Positions 37,397 through 47,041 of a stretch of 64,000 nucleotides of DNA are shown in pieces. Under the pieces are notes generated by a model. It ran no database searches and had not been told where the DNA came from. It was given only the letters and a program-made list of their open reading frames with translations. Position numbers and translations under genes: made by a program. Source of the DNA: Aestuariibacter sp. GS-14. GTDB lineage: Bacteria; Pseudomonadota; Gammaproteobacteria; Enterobacterales; Alteromonadaceae. Numbering within the stretch: the first letter of the stretch is position 1; each line of letters starts with the position of its first letter. The DNA lies in contig NZ_VHIP01000003.1 of NCBI RefSeq assembly GCF_006494365.1, forward strand, positions 248,001 to 312,000. Reading direction: 5' to 3'.

Positions 37397-38134
37397 TTAA
37401 TCCACTGCAATGGTAGGAATATCCATACTGTGAAGCTTGGCATCCATGGCTTCAAAATCCAGAATGGTGATGAGTTTGCCGTCAACCTGAATAATGCCTT
37501 CTTTTTGAAAACGCGTGAGCAAACGAGAGATGGTTTCTACTGTTAATCCCAGGTAATTACCAATTTCGTTGCGCGTCATGCTCAGATTGAACTGACGCGG
37601 CGAAAAGCCGCGTTCTTCAAAACGTTTGGATAAGTGCGCCAGAAAATAAATAAGGCGTTCTTCCGCTGTGCGTTTATTCAATAACATCATGAGGTCGTGA
37701 TCGTGTTTAATTTCAGCGCTCATGAAACTCATGATTTGATGACGCAATTTAGGAAACTGCACCGACATTTTATCCAGGGTTTCGTAGGGTAATTCGCATA
37801 CCATGGCGGTTTCTAACGCCTGTGTATAGCTTTGATGGGTATTTTCGCGAAGCGCGTCGAAACCAATAATGTCGCCAGGGAAATGGAAGCCGATGATCTG
37901 TTCTTCACCATCTTTGCTGCTCACAAATGACTTAAATGAGCCCGCACGCACCGCAAACAACGAATTAAATTTGTCACCCGCTTTTACCAGTTTGTCGTGC
38001 TTATGCAGCGGCTTTTTGCGCTCGATGATGTCATCCAGAGAGTCCAGCTCTGTTTTATTCAGAGAGACAGGCAAACACAAGTGGCTAAAACTGCAACTCT
38101 GACAGTGAATAGAGAATTCTGAACCTTTTGACAT
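37397..38134 (-). CDS. fnr: FNR-type oxygen-sensing transcription regulator (EtrA)
   Basis: CRP-family regulator that dimerises and binds DNA when its [4Fe-4S] cluster is intact. 245 residues. The four cluster cysteines are C11, C14, C20 and C113, spaced as in E. coli FNR. A cAMP-receptor-like barrel is followed by the HTH with [12 protein letters not shown], where E-x-x-S-R reads TTGAT half-sites. Full or near-full FNR boxes occur before ccoN and the usp gene at 52176. Confidence 0.96.
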   Translation of the reverse strand: MSKGSEFSIHCQSCSFSHLCLPVSLNKTELDSLDDIIERKKPLHKHDKLVKAGDKFNSLFAVRAGSFKSFVSSKDGEEQIIGFHFPGDIIGFDALRENTHQSYTQALETAMVCELPYETLDKMSVQFPKLRHQIMSFMSAEIKHDHDLMMLLNKRTAEERLIYFLAHLSKRFEERGFSPRQFNLSMTRNEIGNYLGLTVETISRLLTRFQKEGIIQVDGKLITILDFEAMDAKLHSMDIPTIAVD

Positions 38135-38162
38135 AACTCAACGTCTCCGTGTAAACGTAGGC

Positions 38163-38831
38163 CTAACTAATACTATTTACAGTGCGATAAATCAAGAAAA
38201 CCGCATATATAATTAACGTTACCGCGATGAATGTTCGCGTTTTAGGCATACGCAGTAAAGTAAGTAACCCGTTAGCGCCAAAACTTACTGCAAGCAACGC
38301 GGGTAACGTACCCACGCCAAACGCTGCCATTATCATGGCTCCCTGTAATGCGGTACCGGCCGATAATGACCAGGTTAACGTGGAGTATACTAAACCACAG
38401 GGTAACCAACCCCAGATTATGCCATACGGCAGCGCTGATAGGGGACATTTGAAAGGTAAAAATCGTCTCGAAAGCGGCTGTAAATGTTGCCATAACTGTT
38501 TACCCAGCGATTCAATTCTGGCTAAACCACGCCACCACTGTGCCAGATAGAGTGCCATTGCAATCAGCATAAAGGCGCTGAACAACTTAAAACCGTAAAG
38601 TAGCGATGTCATCGAGCTTTGCGCAATGCTACCCAATGCACCGGTAATGGCACCCGCCAGCGTGTAACTAAGGATCCTGCCAGTGTTATAGCTTAACACA
38701 AACGGTGTGGGAGATTTTCCTTGAGGGATTGCCGCGGTGAGGGCGCCAGCAAATCCACCACACATGCCAAAACAATGCACTGAACCCGCGATTCCCACCA
38801 AAAAGGCAGAAAATAACGAAAAGTCAGTCAT
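38163..38831 (-). CDS. Sulfite exporter TauE/SafE-family membrane protein of the cco cluster
   Basis: 222-residue protein with about six transmembrane helices. The FLVGIAGSVHCFGMCGGFAGAL start, with a conserved Cys in HCxGMCGG, is typical of the SafE-like proteins encoded with ccoS/ccoI and thought to aid copper or heme handling for cbb3 oxidase. It overlaps ccoS by 8 bp. Confidence 0.88.
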   Translation of the reverse strand: MTDFSLFSAFLVGIAGSVHCFGMCGGFAGALTAAIPQGKSPTPFVLSYNTGRILSYTLAGAITGALGSIAQSSMTSLLYGFKLFSAFMLIAMALYLAQWWRGLARIESLGKQLWQHLQPLSRRFLPFKCPLSALPYGIIWGWLPCGLVYSTLTWSLSAGTALQGAMIMAAFGVGTLPALLAVSFGANGLLTLLRMPKTRTFIAVTLIIYAVFLIYRTVNSIS

Positions 38832-39045
38832 GCTTGTTTGGGTTTGATGTGATACCAGACGCAGCTTCTGTCTTTTCAGTCTTCACTGGTTGTTTGCTTT
38901 CTGCTAAATCGTCATCAAACAAAATGCTGTAGCCTTGTCTTTCCAGATCCTGAAATTGGTTGGAACGCACGGCCCAAAAGAAAATTCCGATAGCCAACGC
39001 TACCAATAGAATAGCTAACGGGATCAGAACGTAAATAATGCTCAC
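38824..39045 (-). CDS. ccoS: cbb3 oxidase maturation protein CcoS
   Basis: 73 residues with a single N-terminal transmembrane helix and the conserved FFWAVRSNQFQDLERQG-SILFDDD pattern. CcoS is needed for cofactor insertion into CcoN. It lies 9 bp after ccoI. Confidence 0.93.
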   Translation of the reverse strand: MSIIYVLIPLAILLVALAIGIFFWAVRSNQFQDLERQGYSILFDDDLAESKQPVKTEKTEAASGITSNPNKHD

Positions 39046-39054
39046 AATACACTC

Positions 39055-41430
39055 TTATTTTAACAATCGGGTAGAATTGGTAACTACAATAATACTACTA
39101 AGTGACATACCAATCACCGCCATCCAGGGTAATAACAGGCCCGAAACGGCAAATGGCAGGATCAGCAGGTTATAACCAACCGCCCACAAAATATTCTGTC
39201 GTATTTTCTGGCGTGTTTGGTTTGCTAACTTCAGTAACGGTGGAACCATGCTGAGTGAGTCGCTAAGCAACACAACATCTGCGGCATTCCGGGCTACGTC
39301 GGTGGCGTTACCTACCGCCAGGGAGACATCTGCACTGGCCAGCACAGGCGCATCATTGATGCCGTCGCCTAACATCAGTACTTTATGTCCTTTTGCCTGG
39401 AGCGCCTGAACATGGCGGTATTTTTGTTCGGGGGTAAGGCCCCCATACGCCTGATGAATAGGTAACTTATGTGCAATAGCATCTACGTTGTGCTGATTGT
39501 CGCCGCTTAGCAGTACTAATTGCATGGCACTGAGCGCTTCGAGCGTTTCGGCTGTGCCTGGTTTTAAACTATCACTCACCAAAAATGCCGCAATACAGTT
39601 ACCGTTTGACGTTAAGAATACGTTGGCGTTTTCTGCAATGGTAACGGGTGACACACCAGTAAAACTGGCCGATCCCATCATCCATTTACGACCTAACACT
39701 GTACCGCTTATGCCTCCACCGGCTGTTACATCAAAGTCGCTTACCGGAAGGAGCATTTCAGATTGAAAAGCGTTACTGATTGGATGCTCGGAACGGGCTT
39801 CGAGACTTGCTGCGACCTGCATTACATCGGCTTCTGAAATACCCTCGGTGACCCAACACTGCTGTAAACTGAATTCGCCCGCGGTTAAAGTGCCGGTTTT
39901 ATCCAGCGCAATAGTATCTATAGTGGTGAGTTGTTCAAGGGCATCTGCACGCTTAAGTAATACACCTTGCTTGTTTAACCTTGCCATTGCACAGGTAAGG
40001 GCAGAAGGGGTTGCCAACCCCAACGCACAAGGGCAGGTTGCTACCAGTACGGCTATTGCTATCCAAAAAGCGTCGTCGTTACCCTGCCAATACCAGTAAG
40101 CAAAGGCGGCGCCCGACACTACCAGTACGGCAATAACAAAATACCGCGAGAAGGTATCAGCCATTTGTGCCACTTTGGGTTTATTGGCCATTGCGCTGGA
40201 TTGTAAGCGAATAATCTGATTCACCAACGCGTGTTTGAGTGGCTGTTTTACTTCCACGGTAAGGGTGCTTTGTTGATTCACCGTCCCGCCGAATACCGTG
40301 GATTGGGGCTGCTTGGTAACAGGCTCAAATTCGCCGGTAAGCATAGATTCATCGATGGCGCTTACGCCATCTGTTATTACACCATCTACCGGAATGGTTT
40401 CACCCGGCTTTACAATTACGATATCGCCTGTTTGCAGGTGTTTTGCCAAACAATCGGTGATTTGTCCGTCGGCAGCCAGGCGGTGTGCGGTTACCGGGAT
40501 ATACTGCATCATGTTGGCTGATATCTGGGTTGCCTGGTGGCGTGACCGATGTTCAAGATAGCGACTGAGCAATAACAAGAAAATGAACATGCAGATGGAT
40601 TCGAAATAGACTTCTCCGGTTTGGAGTATTGTGGCCTTCAAACCTGCGATATAAGTACCGAATATTGCGAGGGTTACAGGGACATCCATATTCACCGTGC
40701 GAGCGCTGATCGCTTTTATTGCACCCAAATAAAACGTACTGCCGGAATACAACACCACTGGCGTAGTCAGAACCAAGGCTACCCAATAAAAATACTGTCG
40801 GGTTTCGGCTTCTATACTGCCAAACAGATCAAAATACAGGCCGGTCATTAACATCATAACCTGCATGGTCATGAGCCCGGCAAGTCCCACTTTTTTCAGA
40901 AACTGTTTTTGTTCGCTTACATAGGATGCTTCGTGTTGATCTGGCTGAAAGGGCAGCGCCTTATAACCGATGCGTTTAAGGGCTTTCAGGATCCCACTCA
41001 ACGCTATACTGTTGGGTTCCCAGGTCACCATGGCGCGACGTTCTGCAACATTGACAGCCACCTGGCTGATACCACTTACTTTGGCCAATTGCTTTTCAAT
41101 TAACCAGCCGCAGGCTGCGCAGGTGATGCCTTCTACAGTAAGCTGAATCTGGTTGTGTTTACCTTCCTGATAAACAAAATCTTCCTGTAATGCAGGGTCA
41201 TCGTAAACAGAGAGCTTGTCGAGGGTTTCCAGTATTTCTGACTCACCCTGAGCCGCAGGTTCAGTGCGAAACTGATAGTAGTTTTCAAGGCCGTTACTCA
41301 CAATGGCTTCCGCAACAGATTGGCAACCAAGGCAACACATATCCCTTGATTTGCCTAACACTATGGCGTGATAAGGGCTGGGGCTTTCTGCGGGGAGCCC
41401 GCAGTGGTAACAGGGCGTCTTACTGGTCAT
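39055..41430 (-). CDS. ccoI: Copper-transporting P-type ATPase CcoI/FixI
   Basis: P1B-ATPase supplying copper for cbb3 oxidase assembly, 791 residues. An N-terminal Cys-rich metal domain (CYHCG, CCLGC) precedes an HMA domain with CAAC (GITCAACGWLIE). Then come membrane helices with the CPC motif (ATCPCALGLATPSA), the phosphorylation site DKTGTLTAGE, and the hinge MLGDGINDAPVLASAD. It is contiguous with fixH upstream. Confidence 0.95.
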   Translation of the reverse strand: MTSKTPCYHCGLPAESPSPYHAIVLGKSRDMCCLGCQSVAEAIVSNGLENYYQFRTEPAAQGESEILETLDKLSVYDDPALQEDFVYQEGKHNQIQLTVEGITCAACGWLIEKQLAKVSGISQVAVNVAERRAMVTWEPNSIALSGILKALKRIGYKALPFQPDQHEASYVSEQKQFLKKVGLAGLMTMQVMMLMTGLYFDLFGSIEAETRQYFYWVALVLTTPVVLYSGSTFYLGAIKAISARTVNMDVPVTLAIFGTYIAGLKATILQTGEVYFESICMFIFLLLLSRYLEHRSRHQATQISANMMQYIPVTAHRLAADGQITDCLAKHLQTGDIVIVKPGETIPVDGVITDGVSAIDESMLTGEFEPVTKQPQSTVFGGTVNQQSTLTVEVKQPLKHALVNQIIRLQSSAMANKPKVAQMADTFSRYFVIAVLVVSGAAFAYWYWQGNDDAFWIAIAVLVATCPCALGLATPSALTCAMARLNKQGVLLKRADALEQLTTIDTIALDKTGTLTAGEFSLQQCWVTEGISEADVMQVAASLEARSEHPISNAFQSEMLLPVSDFDVTAGGGISGTVLGRKWMMGSASFTGVSPVTIAENANVFLTSNGNCIAAFLVSDSLKPGTAETLEALSAMQLVLLSGDNQHNVDAIAHKLPIHQAYGGLTPEQKYRHVQALQAKGHKVLMLGDGINDAPVLASADVSLAVGNATDVARNAADVVLLSDSLSMVPPLLKLANQTRQKIRQNILWAVGYNLLILPFAVSGLLLPWMAVIGMSLSSIIVVTNSTRLLK

Positions 41431-41922
41431 TTAGGGTACAAATCGAATTTTATCTGCGCGTGGTAGCCCAATTTCCTGTTGAACTTTCCAACTGTCGTCC
41501 ATAGGACTTAATGTTACCCGCCATTTTCCTTGTAAATCCTGTTCTACAAAGCCGCGATAAATACCATTGGCGTCGCGGGTTAATAACAATGACACATCCC
41601 GCTCGGCGAGCGTAACGTGATAAAAACTGAGTTTTAGAGCATTACCTTCTTGTGGGATCCCACTGTGGAATTCCAGTGCTATCTGACCGTCGTTAATCGA
41701 CAAATCGGTCATAATGCGAAGTCTGCGTGCATTTTCAACCTTCTGGTGGTTGACATTGTAGGCTTTGCCCTCTTTGTAATAGTCATCGATTACCAGTGAG
41801 TCCTGAGTATTGGTGGCAAATTTCACAATGAAATACCCCATGATGAACGACGAAGTAGGGATGGCAATCAAGAACCAGGGCCAAAATTGTTTGTACCAGG
41901 GTTTTACGTCTGATTTTTCCAT
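41431..41922 (-). CDS. fixH: FixH family cbb3 assembly protein
   Basis: 163 residues with a single transmembrane helix (about 16-36) and a periplasmic domain containing GKWRVTLSPMD. FixH works with the copper ATPase in cbb3 maturation. It follows ccoP after a terminator, so it may be transcribed at a reduced level or from its own promoter. Confidence 0.88.
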   Translation of the reverse strand: MEKSDVKPWYKQFWPWFLIAIPTSSFIMGYFIVKFATNTQDSLVIDDYYKEGKAYNVNHQKVENARRLRIMTDLSINDGQIALEFHSGIPQEGNALKLSFYHVTLAERDVSLLLTRDANGIYRGFVEQDLQGKWRVTLSPMDDSWKVQQEIGLPRADKIRFVP

Positions 41923-41973
41923 GAATCAAAATACCTAAGAGCGTGCTATTACGAATGTTGAGTAGTGTCGCAT

Positions 41974-42001
41974 AAAAAAAGCCTCGTAAAAACGAGGCTT
42001 T
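41974..42001 (-). terminator. Terminator between ccoP and fixH
   Basis: AAAGCCTCG and CGAGGCTTT pair with a 6-nt loop. On the minus strand a run of seven T follows. It could set different expression levels for structural and assembly genes. Confidence 0.88.
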
Positions 42002-42017
42002 ATCATTTTATGCCTGA

Positions 42018-42974
42018 TTAGTGAGACAAGCTGTATACGTAGCTGGCAACTACGTGGATTTTGTTGTCACCCAGGGTTTTCTTGAACGAAGGCATTACAC
42101 CGTTGCGACCATGAGTCAGGGTTTCGGTGATTGCGCGCTCAGAGCCACCGTACAACCAGATATTGTCGGTAAGGTTAGGTGCGCCAAGCATTTGATTACC
42201 TTTACCGTCCATACCATGACAGGCTGCACAAACCATGAAACGCTGTTGTCCTGCCGACGCCAGAGCTTCGTGATTCTCGCTCATTTCACGACCACTCAGG
42301 CTCAGTACATAAGCAACTGTCTCCTGAATACCTTGTTCGCCCATGGCATCAATCCACGCTGGCATTGCTGCCTGACGACCATTGGTCAGCGTTTCTTTGA
42401 TCTTATCGCCAGTGCCGCCATACAACCAGTCATTATCAGTCAGGTTAGGGAAGCCAGCGTTACCGCGAGCGTCTGAACCGTGACACTGTGAACAGTTCTG
42501 CATGAATAAACGTTGACCAACTTTTACAGCTTCTTCGTTTTTCGCCAGTTCTTCAACCGGGATTTGTGAATACGCTTCAAAGATTGGGTCGAACTTTTCT
42601 GCCGCATAGTCCAGTTCGCGATCGTATTGAACGATTAAACCTTCTTGTTTGGCGTCAGCACGAGCCTGCACTGATTCTTCGATTGACTGGATGTTCTGGT
42701 TAGAACTTCTCCAGCCCAGGAAGCCTTCAAATGCGCCCAGACCAGGATACAGAGCAAGGTAAAAAAAGCTCCATATAATGGTGATGTAAAACAAAATGGT
42801 CCACCAGCGAGGGAGTGGGTTATTGATTTCCACAATCCCGTCGAATTCGTGATCCATCGATTCGCCTTCTGGATGACCTGTGTAGTTGGTTAAGTTCCAA
42901 CGTAACAGCAGGTAAGTACCAATAATGGAGCCCAGTGTTATCACAGAGATCCAGATTGTCCAAAACATGCTCAT
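42018..42974 (-). CDS. ccoP: cbb3 oxidase subunit III, diheme cytochrome c CcoP
   Basis: 318 residues. Two N-terminal transmembrane segments (about 5-25 and 60-80) precede a periplasmic part with two heme c motifs, CSQCH and CAACH, and downstream Met ligands. It passes electrons to CcoO/CcoN. The ATG is 5 bp after the ccoQ stop. Confidence 0.97.
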   Translation of the reverse strand: MSMFWTIWISVITLGSIIGTYLLLRWNLTNYTGHPEGESMDHEFDGIVEINNPLPRWWTILFYITIIWSFFYLALYPGLGAFEGFLGWRSSNQNIQSIEESVQARADAKQEGLIVQYDRELDYAAEKFDPIFEAYSQIPVEELAKNEEAVKVGQRLFMQNCSQCHGSDARGNAGFPNLTDNDWLYGGTGDKIKETLTNGRQAAMPAWIDAMGEQGIQETVAYVLSLSGREMSENHEALASAGQQRFMVCAACHGMDGKGNQMLGAPNLTDNIWLYGGSERAITETLTHGRNGVMPSFKKTLGDNKIHVVASYVYSLSH

Positions 42975-42979
42975 GAGTG

Positions 42980-43150
42980 TTAACTCCCGCTATTCTTCTT
43001 TGATTCTTCTTGGTCTTCGTCAGCAAATACCAGGTTAGCGGCTTCGTCGAACTTCTTCTTATTGCGACTACTAAATGCCCACCAGACAATGCCCATAAAT
43101 ATGACAAAGACGATGACAGTAAAAATGCTGCCTACAGTACCCTGATCCAT
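42980..43150 (-). CDS. ccoQ: cbb3 oxidase small subunit CcoQ
   Basis: A 56-residue gene read directly from the minus strand (ATG at 43150, TAA at 42980-42982). MDQGTVGSIFTVIVFVIFMG, then WWAFSSRNKKKFDEAANL: one transmembrane helix followed by a basic then acidic tail, exactly the CcoQ/FixQ pattern. It fills the gap between ccoO and ccoP. Confidence 0.93.
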   Translation of the reverse strand: MDQGTVGSIFTVIVFVIFMGIVWWAFSSRNKKKFDEAANLVFADEDQEESKKNSGS

Positions 43151-43151
43151 A

Positions 43152-43757
43152 TTATTTCAAATATGTGCCAAGAGACTGAAGGTAAGCAATAATGGCTTCC
43201 ATTTCGGTTTTGCCTTTTACTGCCGCCTGCGCGCCATTGATGTCTTCATCCGTGTATGGCACGCCCAAAGCACGAAGTACTTCCATCTTCTTAGCGGTGT
43301 CTTTACCTGTTAATGTGTTTTCCATTAACCAAGGGAAACCAGGCATGTTTGACTCAGGCACCACGTCACGAGGGTTTCTCAGGTGCACACGGTGCCATTC
43401 ATCACTGTAACGGCCACCAACGCGCGCCAAATCTGGCCCGGTACGCTTAGAACCCCAAAGAAACGGGTGTTCCCAAACTGATTCACCTGCCACGCTGTAG
43501 TGACCATAACGCTCGGTCTCTGCACGGAAAGGACGAATCATCTGGCTGTGACAACCCACGCATCCTTCACGGATATACAGGTCACGACCTTCCAGTTGCA
43601 GAGCAGTATAGGGCTTCAGGCCTTCAACGGGCTCCATAGTTTGCTGTTGGAACATCAGCGGTGTAATTTGCACCAGTGCACCCAAGCTAATTGCAACCAG
43701 GATAAGGATGGTCAGAAGACCAACGTTCTTTTCTACTAATTCATGTGGATTACGCAT
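43152..43757 (-). CDS. ccoO: cbb3 oxidase subunit II, monoheme cytochrome c CcoO
   Basis: 201 residues with one N-terminal transmembrane anchor, a heme c motif CVGCH in [15 protein letters not shown], and the [20 protein letters not shown] segment typical of CcoO. It starts 13 bp after ccoN. Confidence 0.97.
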   Translation of the reverse strand: MRNPHELVEKNVGLLTILILVAISLGALVQITPLMFQQQTMEPVEGLKPYTALQLEGRDLYIREGCVGCHSQMIRPFRAETERYGHYSVAGESVWEHPFLWGSKRTGPDLARVGGRYSDEWHRVHLRNPRDVVPESNMPGFPWLMENTLTGKDTAKKMEVLRALGVPYTDEDINGAQAAVKGKTEMEAIIAYLQSLGTYLK

Positions 43758-43770
43758 CTGTCTAGACTCC

Positions 43771-45204
43771 TTATGCTGCCTGGCCGGCTGGTTCAGCTAC
43801 CAGACTACCTTTGGGGGCACGAACAGTTTTGTAGGTGTTGTAGGCCATGATTAACATACCGGTAACCACAAACAAACCGCCCACAAAGCGAACAACATAG
43901 AAAGGCTTAGACGCTTCCAGTGACTCTACGAAACTGTAAGTTAATGTACCGTCAGCATTAACTGCGCGCCACATCAGACCTTGCAGTACACCAGACATCC
44001 ACATAGCTACGATGTAAAGAACCACACCGATAGTTGCGAACCAGAAGTGCACGTTAACCAGTTTGGTACTGTACATAGATTGCTGACCGAACAGGTGAGG
44101 GATCAAGTGGTAAACAGAACCGATTGATACCATTGCAACCCAACCCAACGCACCAGAGTGAACGTGACCTACTGTCCAGTCTGTGTAGTGAGACAGTGCG
44201 TTTACCGTTTTGATTGCCATCATTGGGCCTTCGAAAGTAGACATACCGTAGAAAGACAGAGAAACAATCAGGAAACGCAATACAGGGTCAGTACGCAGTT
44301 TGTGCCATGCGCCAGACAGCGTCATGATGCCGTTGATCATACCACCCCAAGATGGAACGAACAGGATCACAGACATCACCATACCCAGAGACTGAGTCCA
44401 GTCAGGCAGGGCTGTGTAGTGTAAGTGGTGAGGACCAGCCCAGATATACAGTGAAATCAGTGCCCAGAAGTGAACAACTGACAAACGGTATGAGTAAACA
44501 GGGCGACCCGCTTGCTTAGGTACGAAGTAGTACATCATACCCAGGAAGCCTGCAGTCAGGAAGAAACCTACCGCGTTGTGGCCGTACCACCACTGCATCA
44601 TGGCATCTACTGCACCTGCATAAATCGAATAAGACTTAAAGAATGAAACAGGCAAAGCCATACTATTACCAATATGCAACACCGCAACCGTTAACATAAA
44701 GGCACCCAGGAACCAGTTGGCAACATAGATATGCGACACACGACGAATTACCAGCGTTCCGAAGAAGTTGATAATGTATGCGACCCAAACTAATGCAATC
44801 AAAATGTCGATTGGCCATTCTAATTCTGCGTATTCCTTACTGGTGGTAATACCGAAGGGCAGTGTAGCTACCGCAGCCACGATTACCGCTTGCCATCCCC
44901 AGAAGGTAAATGCAGCAAGTTTGTCACTGAACAAACGTACCTGACAGGTGCGCTGAACAATGTAGTAAGAGGTTGCGAACAATGCACAGCCACCGAAAGC
45001 AAAAATTACGGCGTTGGTGTGCAGAGGACGGAGGCGGGAATAGGTTAACCATGGAATATCGAAGTTTAGCGCGGGGGCAAATAATTGCGCAGCAATAAAT
45101 ACCCCAAGGCTCATTCCCACAATACCCCATATGATGGTCATAATGGTAAATTGCCGTACAACTTTATAGTTGTAATCCGGCTTTGCTTGGCTTATTTCAC
45201 TCAT
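43771..45204 (-). CDS. ccoN: cbb3 oxidase subunit I CcoN
   Basis: Catalytic heme-copper subunit that reduces oxygen with high affinity, 477 residues, twelve predicted helices. The [11 protein letters not shown] region, [22 protein letters not shown] (proton/CuB helix), [13 protein letters not shown] and [13 protein letters not shown] supply the conserved His ligands. First gene of ccoNOQP. An FNR-type box lies about 185 bp upstream. Confidence 0.97.
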   Translation of the reverse strand: MSEISQAKPDYNYKVVRQFTIMTIIWGIVGMSLGVFIAAQLFAPALNFDIPWLTYSRLRPLHTNAVIFAFGGCALFATSYYIVQRTCQVRLFSDKLAAFTFWGWQAVIVAAVATLPFGITTSKEYAELEWPIDILIALVWVAYIINFFGTLVIRRVSHIYVANWFLGAFMLTVAVLHIGNSMALPVSFFKSYSIYAGAVDAMMQWWYGHNAVGFFLTAGFLGMMYYFVPKQAGRPVYSYRLSVVHFWALISLYIWAGPHHLHYTALPDWTQSLGMVMSVILFVPSWGGMINGIMTLSGAWHKLRTDPVLRFLIVSLSFYGMSTFEGPMMAIKTVNALSHYTDWTVGHVHSGALGWVAMVSIGSVYHLIPHLFGQQSMYSTKLVNVHFWFATIGVVLYIVAMWMSGVLQGLMWRAVNADGTLTYSFVESLEASKPFYVVRFVGGLFVVTGMLIMAYNTYKTVRAPKGSLVAEPAGQAA

Positions 45205-45383
45205 TGTAATGAATCTTCCACTTCTTTATAAAAAGGGTTTCCAACTGCAAAAATTTGAATTTTCAGGTACGGTTGCGGCCGTAACACTGAGCCTGGAGTG
45301 TATGACTTATTATCGTCCAGACCAGTTGGTACCGCGGATAATAAGGTTTTTAATAATAAAAAGATACCATAAACTAGGGCGGG

Positions 45384-45397
45384 TTGATCTCTGTCAA
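45384..45397. promoter_or_regulatory. FNR box between ccoN and the divergent gene
   Basis: TTGAT-CTCT-GTCAA matches the FNR consensus at 9 of 10 positions. It lies 180-193 bp before ccoN on the minus strand and 37-50 bp before the small + gene. FNR control of cbb3 operons is well established in Shewanella and relatives. Confidence 0.75.
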
Positions 45398-45433
45398 TAA
45401 AGAAGAACCACGCTTAACAATAACGTTAAAATA

Positions 45434-45907
45434 ATGAACAAAAAATTAACATTAAATAGACATGTAAAACTTATTCAAGCCATTGTTTTGCTTCTAATCG
45501 TAGGAATTTTAACCAGTATATCCACGGGTATTATTCCCATTAATAATAGCTACAATAACGACAGTGAAAATACGCAGTGTATTTTAACCGAAAATCATTG
45601 TGAATTTATGCTGACAGCAGGGCGTGTACGAGTGGATATTTCGGGACTGTTAACTACGGAAGAACAACTGGATATCAGCGTCACCTTGCCCGTTGGACTT
45701 ACCGTTAAACAAGCCCGAATAGAGGGCGTGAATATGTTTATGGGGGTAGTGCCTGTTCAACTTACTCTGCAGGATCACGGTCAATGGGAAGGCTGGTTTA
45801 TGTTGGGAAGTTGCACAGAGCCTCGCATGCAGTGGCAATTACAAATTCAATTTAATGAAAATGAGTCACCCGTGTCTATTTTGTTTACCACTGAGCAATC
45901 AGGCTAA
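45434..45907 (+). CDS. Uncharacterised membrane-anchored periplasmic protein, divergent from ccoN
   Basis: 157 residues. One transmembrane helix (about 13-32) precedes a periplasmic beta-rich domain with VRVDISGLLTTEEQLDISV and QDHGQWEGWFMLGSC. The layout (single anchor plus small beta domain with the W-EGWF stretch) recalls FixH-like proteins, but similarity is weak. Three Cys residues (near 48, 57, 126) may be oxidised in the periplasm. Shared regulatory DNA with ccoN suggests a role in cbb3 biogenesis or electron transfer; that is inference. Confidence 0.6.
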   Translation: MNKKLTLNRHVKLIQAIVLLLIVGILTSISTGIIPINNSYNNDSENTQCILTENHCEFMLTAGRVRVDISGLLTTEEQLDISVTLPVGLTVKQARIEGVNMFMGVVPVQLTLQDHGQWEGWFMLGSCTEPRMQWQLQIQFNENESPVSILFTTEQSG

Positions 45908-45932
45908 ACACACATACATTGTGATCACAGAA

Positions 45933-45961
45933 ATAAAAACGCCAGTGACTGGCACTGGCGT
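45933..45961 (-). terminator. Terminator after the bacterioferritin operon
   Basis: ACGCCAGTG and CACTGGCGT pair with a 5-nt loop. On the minus strand it ends in TTTTTATTT. It faces the end of the 45434 gene, so it may serve both. Confidence 0.88.
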
Positions 45962-45980
45962 CCGGCAGGTTCGAAACTAC

Positions 45981-46448
45981 CTACAGTTGCGTCTGTAGAT
46001 AGTTTTGCAGACCGAGTACCTTGATAAGTTTAATTTGTTGCTCTAACCAGTGAGCGTGATCAACTTCTGTGTCGTCCAGCAACTCAACCAGCATATCCCG
46101 GGTAACGTAATCCTGGGCCTGTTCACTGATGGCAATTACTTCTTTCAGTTTGTTGCCTACGTGATATTCAACACGTAAATCACTTTCCAGCATTTCAGGC
46201 ACGTCTTTTCCTACCTGGAATCCGCTGCGCTGTGTCATGTCTGGGGCGAAGCCTAACATTAACATGCGATCAATAAGCTTGGTTGCATGACCTTTTTCGT
46301 CATCAAACTCGTGATTGATGCGCTCGTACAGTTTGTTAAATCCCCAGTCGAGGTACATTTGCGCATGAATAAAATACTGGTCCATCGCTGCAAGCTCGTA
46401 AGCGAGCAGTTCGTTGAGACCTTCCAGGACTTTTTGATTACCTTGCAT
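45981..46448 (-). CDS. bfr: Bacterioferritin subunit with ferroxidase centre (no heme ligand)
   Basis: 155 residues, four-helix ferritin fold. The di-iron residues E18, E51 and H54 are present, but residue 52, the heme-ligating Met in E. coli Bfr, is Lys (DEKGH). It therefore looks like the ferroxidase-active, non-heme subunit of a heteromeric bacterioferritin. Its ATG overlaps the stop of the partner gene by one base. Confidence 0.95.
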   Translation of the reverse strand: MQGNQKVLEGLNELLAYELAAMDQYFIHAQMYLDWGFNKLYERINHEFDDEKGHATKLIDRMLMLGFAPDMTQRSGFQVGKDVPEMLESDLRVEYHVGNKLKEVIAISEQAQDYVTRDMLVELLDDTEVDHAHWLEQQIKLIKVLGLQNYLQTQL

Positions 46449-46924
46449 TAGTCGTCTCCCATTACTTGTGCTTGCAGATAGTTTTCTACACCTAGTTTAT
46501 CAATCTGATAAGACTGAGTTTCCAGCCAATCCAGGTGTTCTTCTTCGTATTCCAGAATGGACTCAAGCAGTTCTCTGCTAACGTAATCCTGCTTTTCTTC
46601 GCACAGCGCAATGGCTTTGCGAAGTAGAGGAAGTTGTTCCTCCTGGAATTTTTGGTCGCACGACAGCATTTCTACTGTGTGTTCACCAATGTACAATTTG
46701 CCAAGAGCCTGAAGATTAGGTAAACCCTCTAAAAACAAGATGCGTTCAATGAGATCATCAGCTTGCTTCATGTCTTTAATCGACTTCTTGTAGTTCTTTT
46801 CGTTGAGCTCTTTCAGGCCCCAGTTTTTAAACATCCGGGCATGAAGGAAGTATTGATTGATCGACGTCAATTCGCAGGTTAATACTTCGTTTAAAATGGC
46901 TATTACGGATTTATCGCCTTTCAT
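46448..46924 (-). CDS. bfr: Bacterioferritin subunit with heme ligand (ferroxidase-impaired)
   Basis: 158 residues from ATG 46924, which has GAGGA upstream; the frame stays open to 46981. M52 is present as heme ligand, but E51 is Asp and H54 is Gln, so the ferroxidase site is altered. With the neighbouring subunit this forms a complementary pair like the two-subunit bacterioferritins of Neisseria, Pseudomonas and Magnetospirillum. First gene of the operon; a Fur-like box lies about 85-105 bp upstream. Confidence 0.95.
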   Translation of the reverse strand: MKGDKSVIAILNEVLTCELTSINQYFLHARMFKNWGLKELNEKNYKKSIKDMKQADDLIERILFLEGLPNLQALGKLYIGEHTVEMLSCDQKFQEEQLPLLRKAIALCEEKQDYVSRELLESILEYEEEHLDWLETQSYQIDKLGVENYLQAQVMGDD

Positions 46925-47008
46925 AGTTCGTTCCTCACCGTAGAATAGGGCAAGTGTAGTCCTCACTGCTCCAAAAATCAAGTTTTTCCTTTAAAAACAA
47001 CAATATAC

Positions 47009-47028
47009 TAATGAGAATAATTATTAGT
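47009..47028. promoter_or_regulatory. Fur-box-like palindrome before bfr
   Basis: CTAATGAGAATAATTATTAG is an A/T-rich imperfect palindrome close to the Fur consensus (GATAATGATAATCATTATC). It lies between the antiporter's 3' end and the bacterioferritin start, in the only region that can hold the bfr promoter. Confidence 0.55.
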
Positions 47029-47041
47029 CTGGCCTTTGTTA

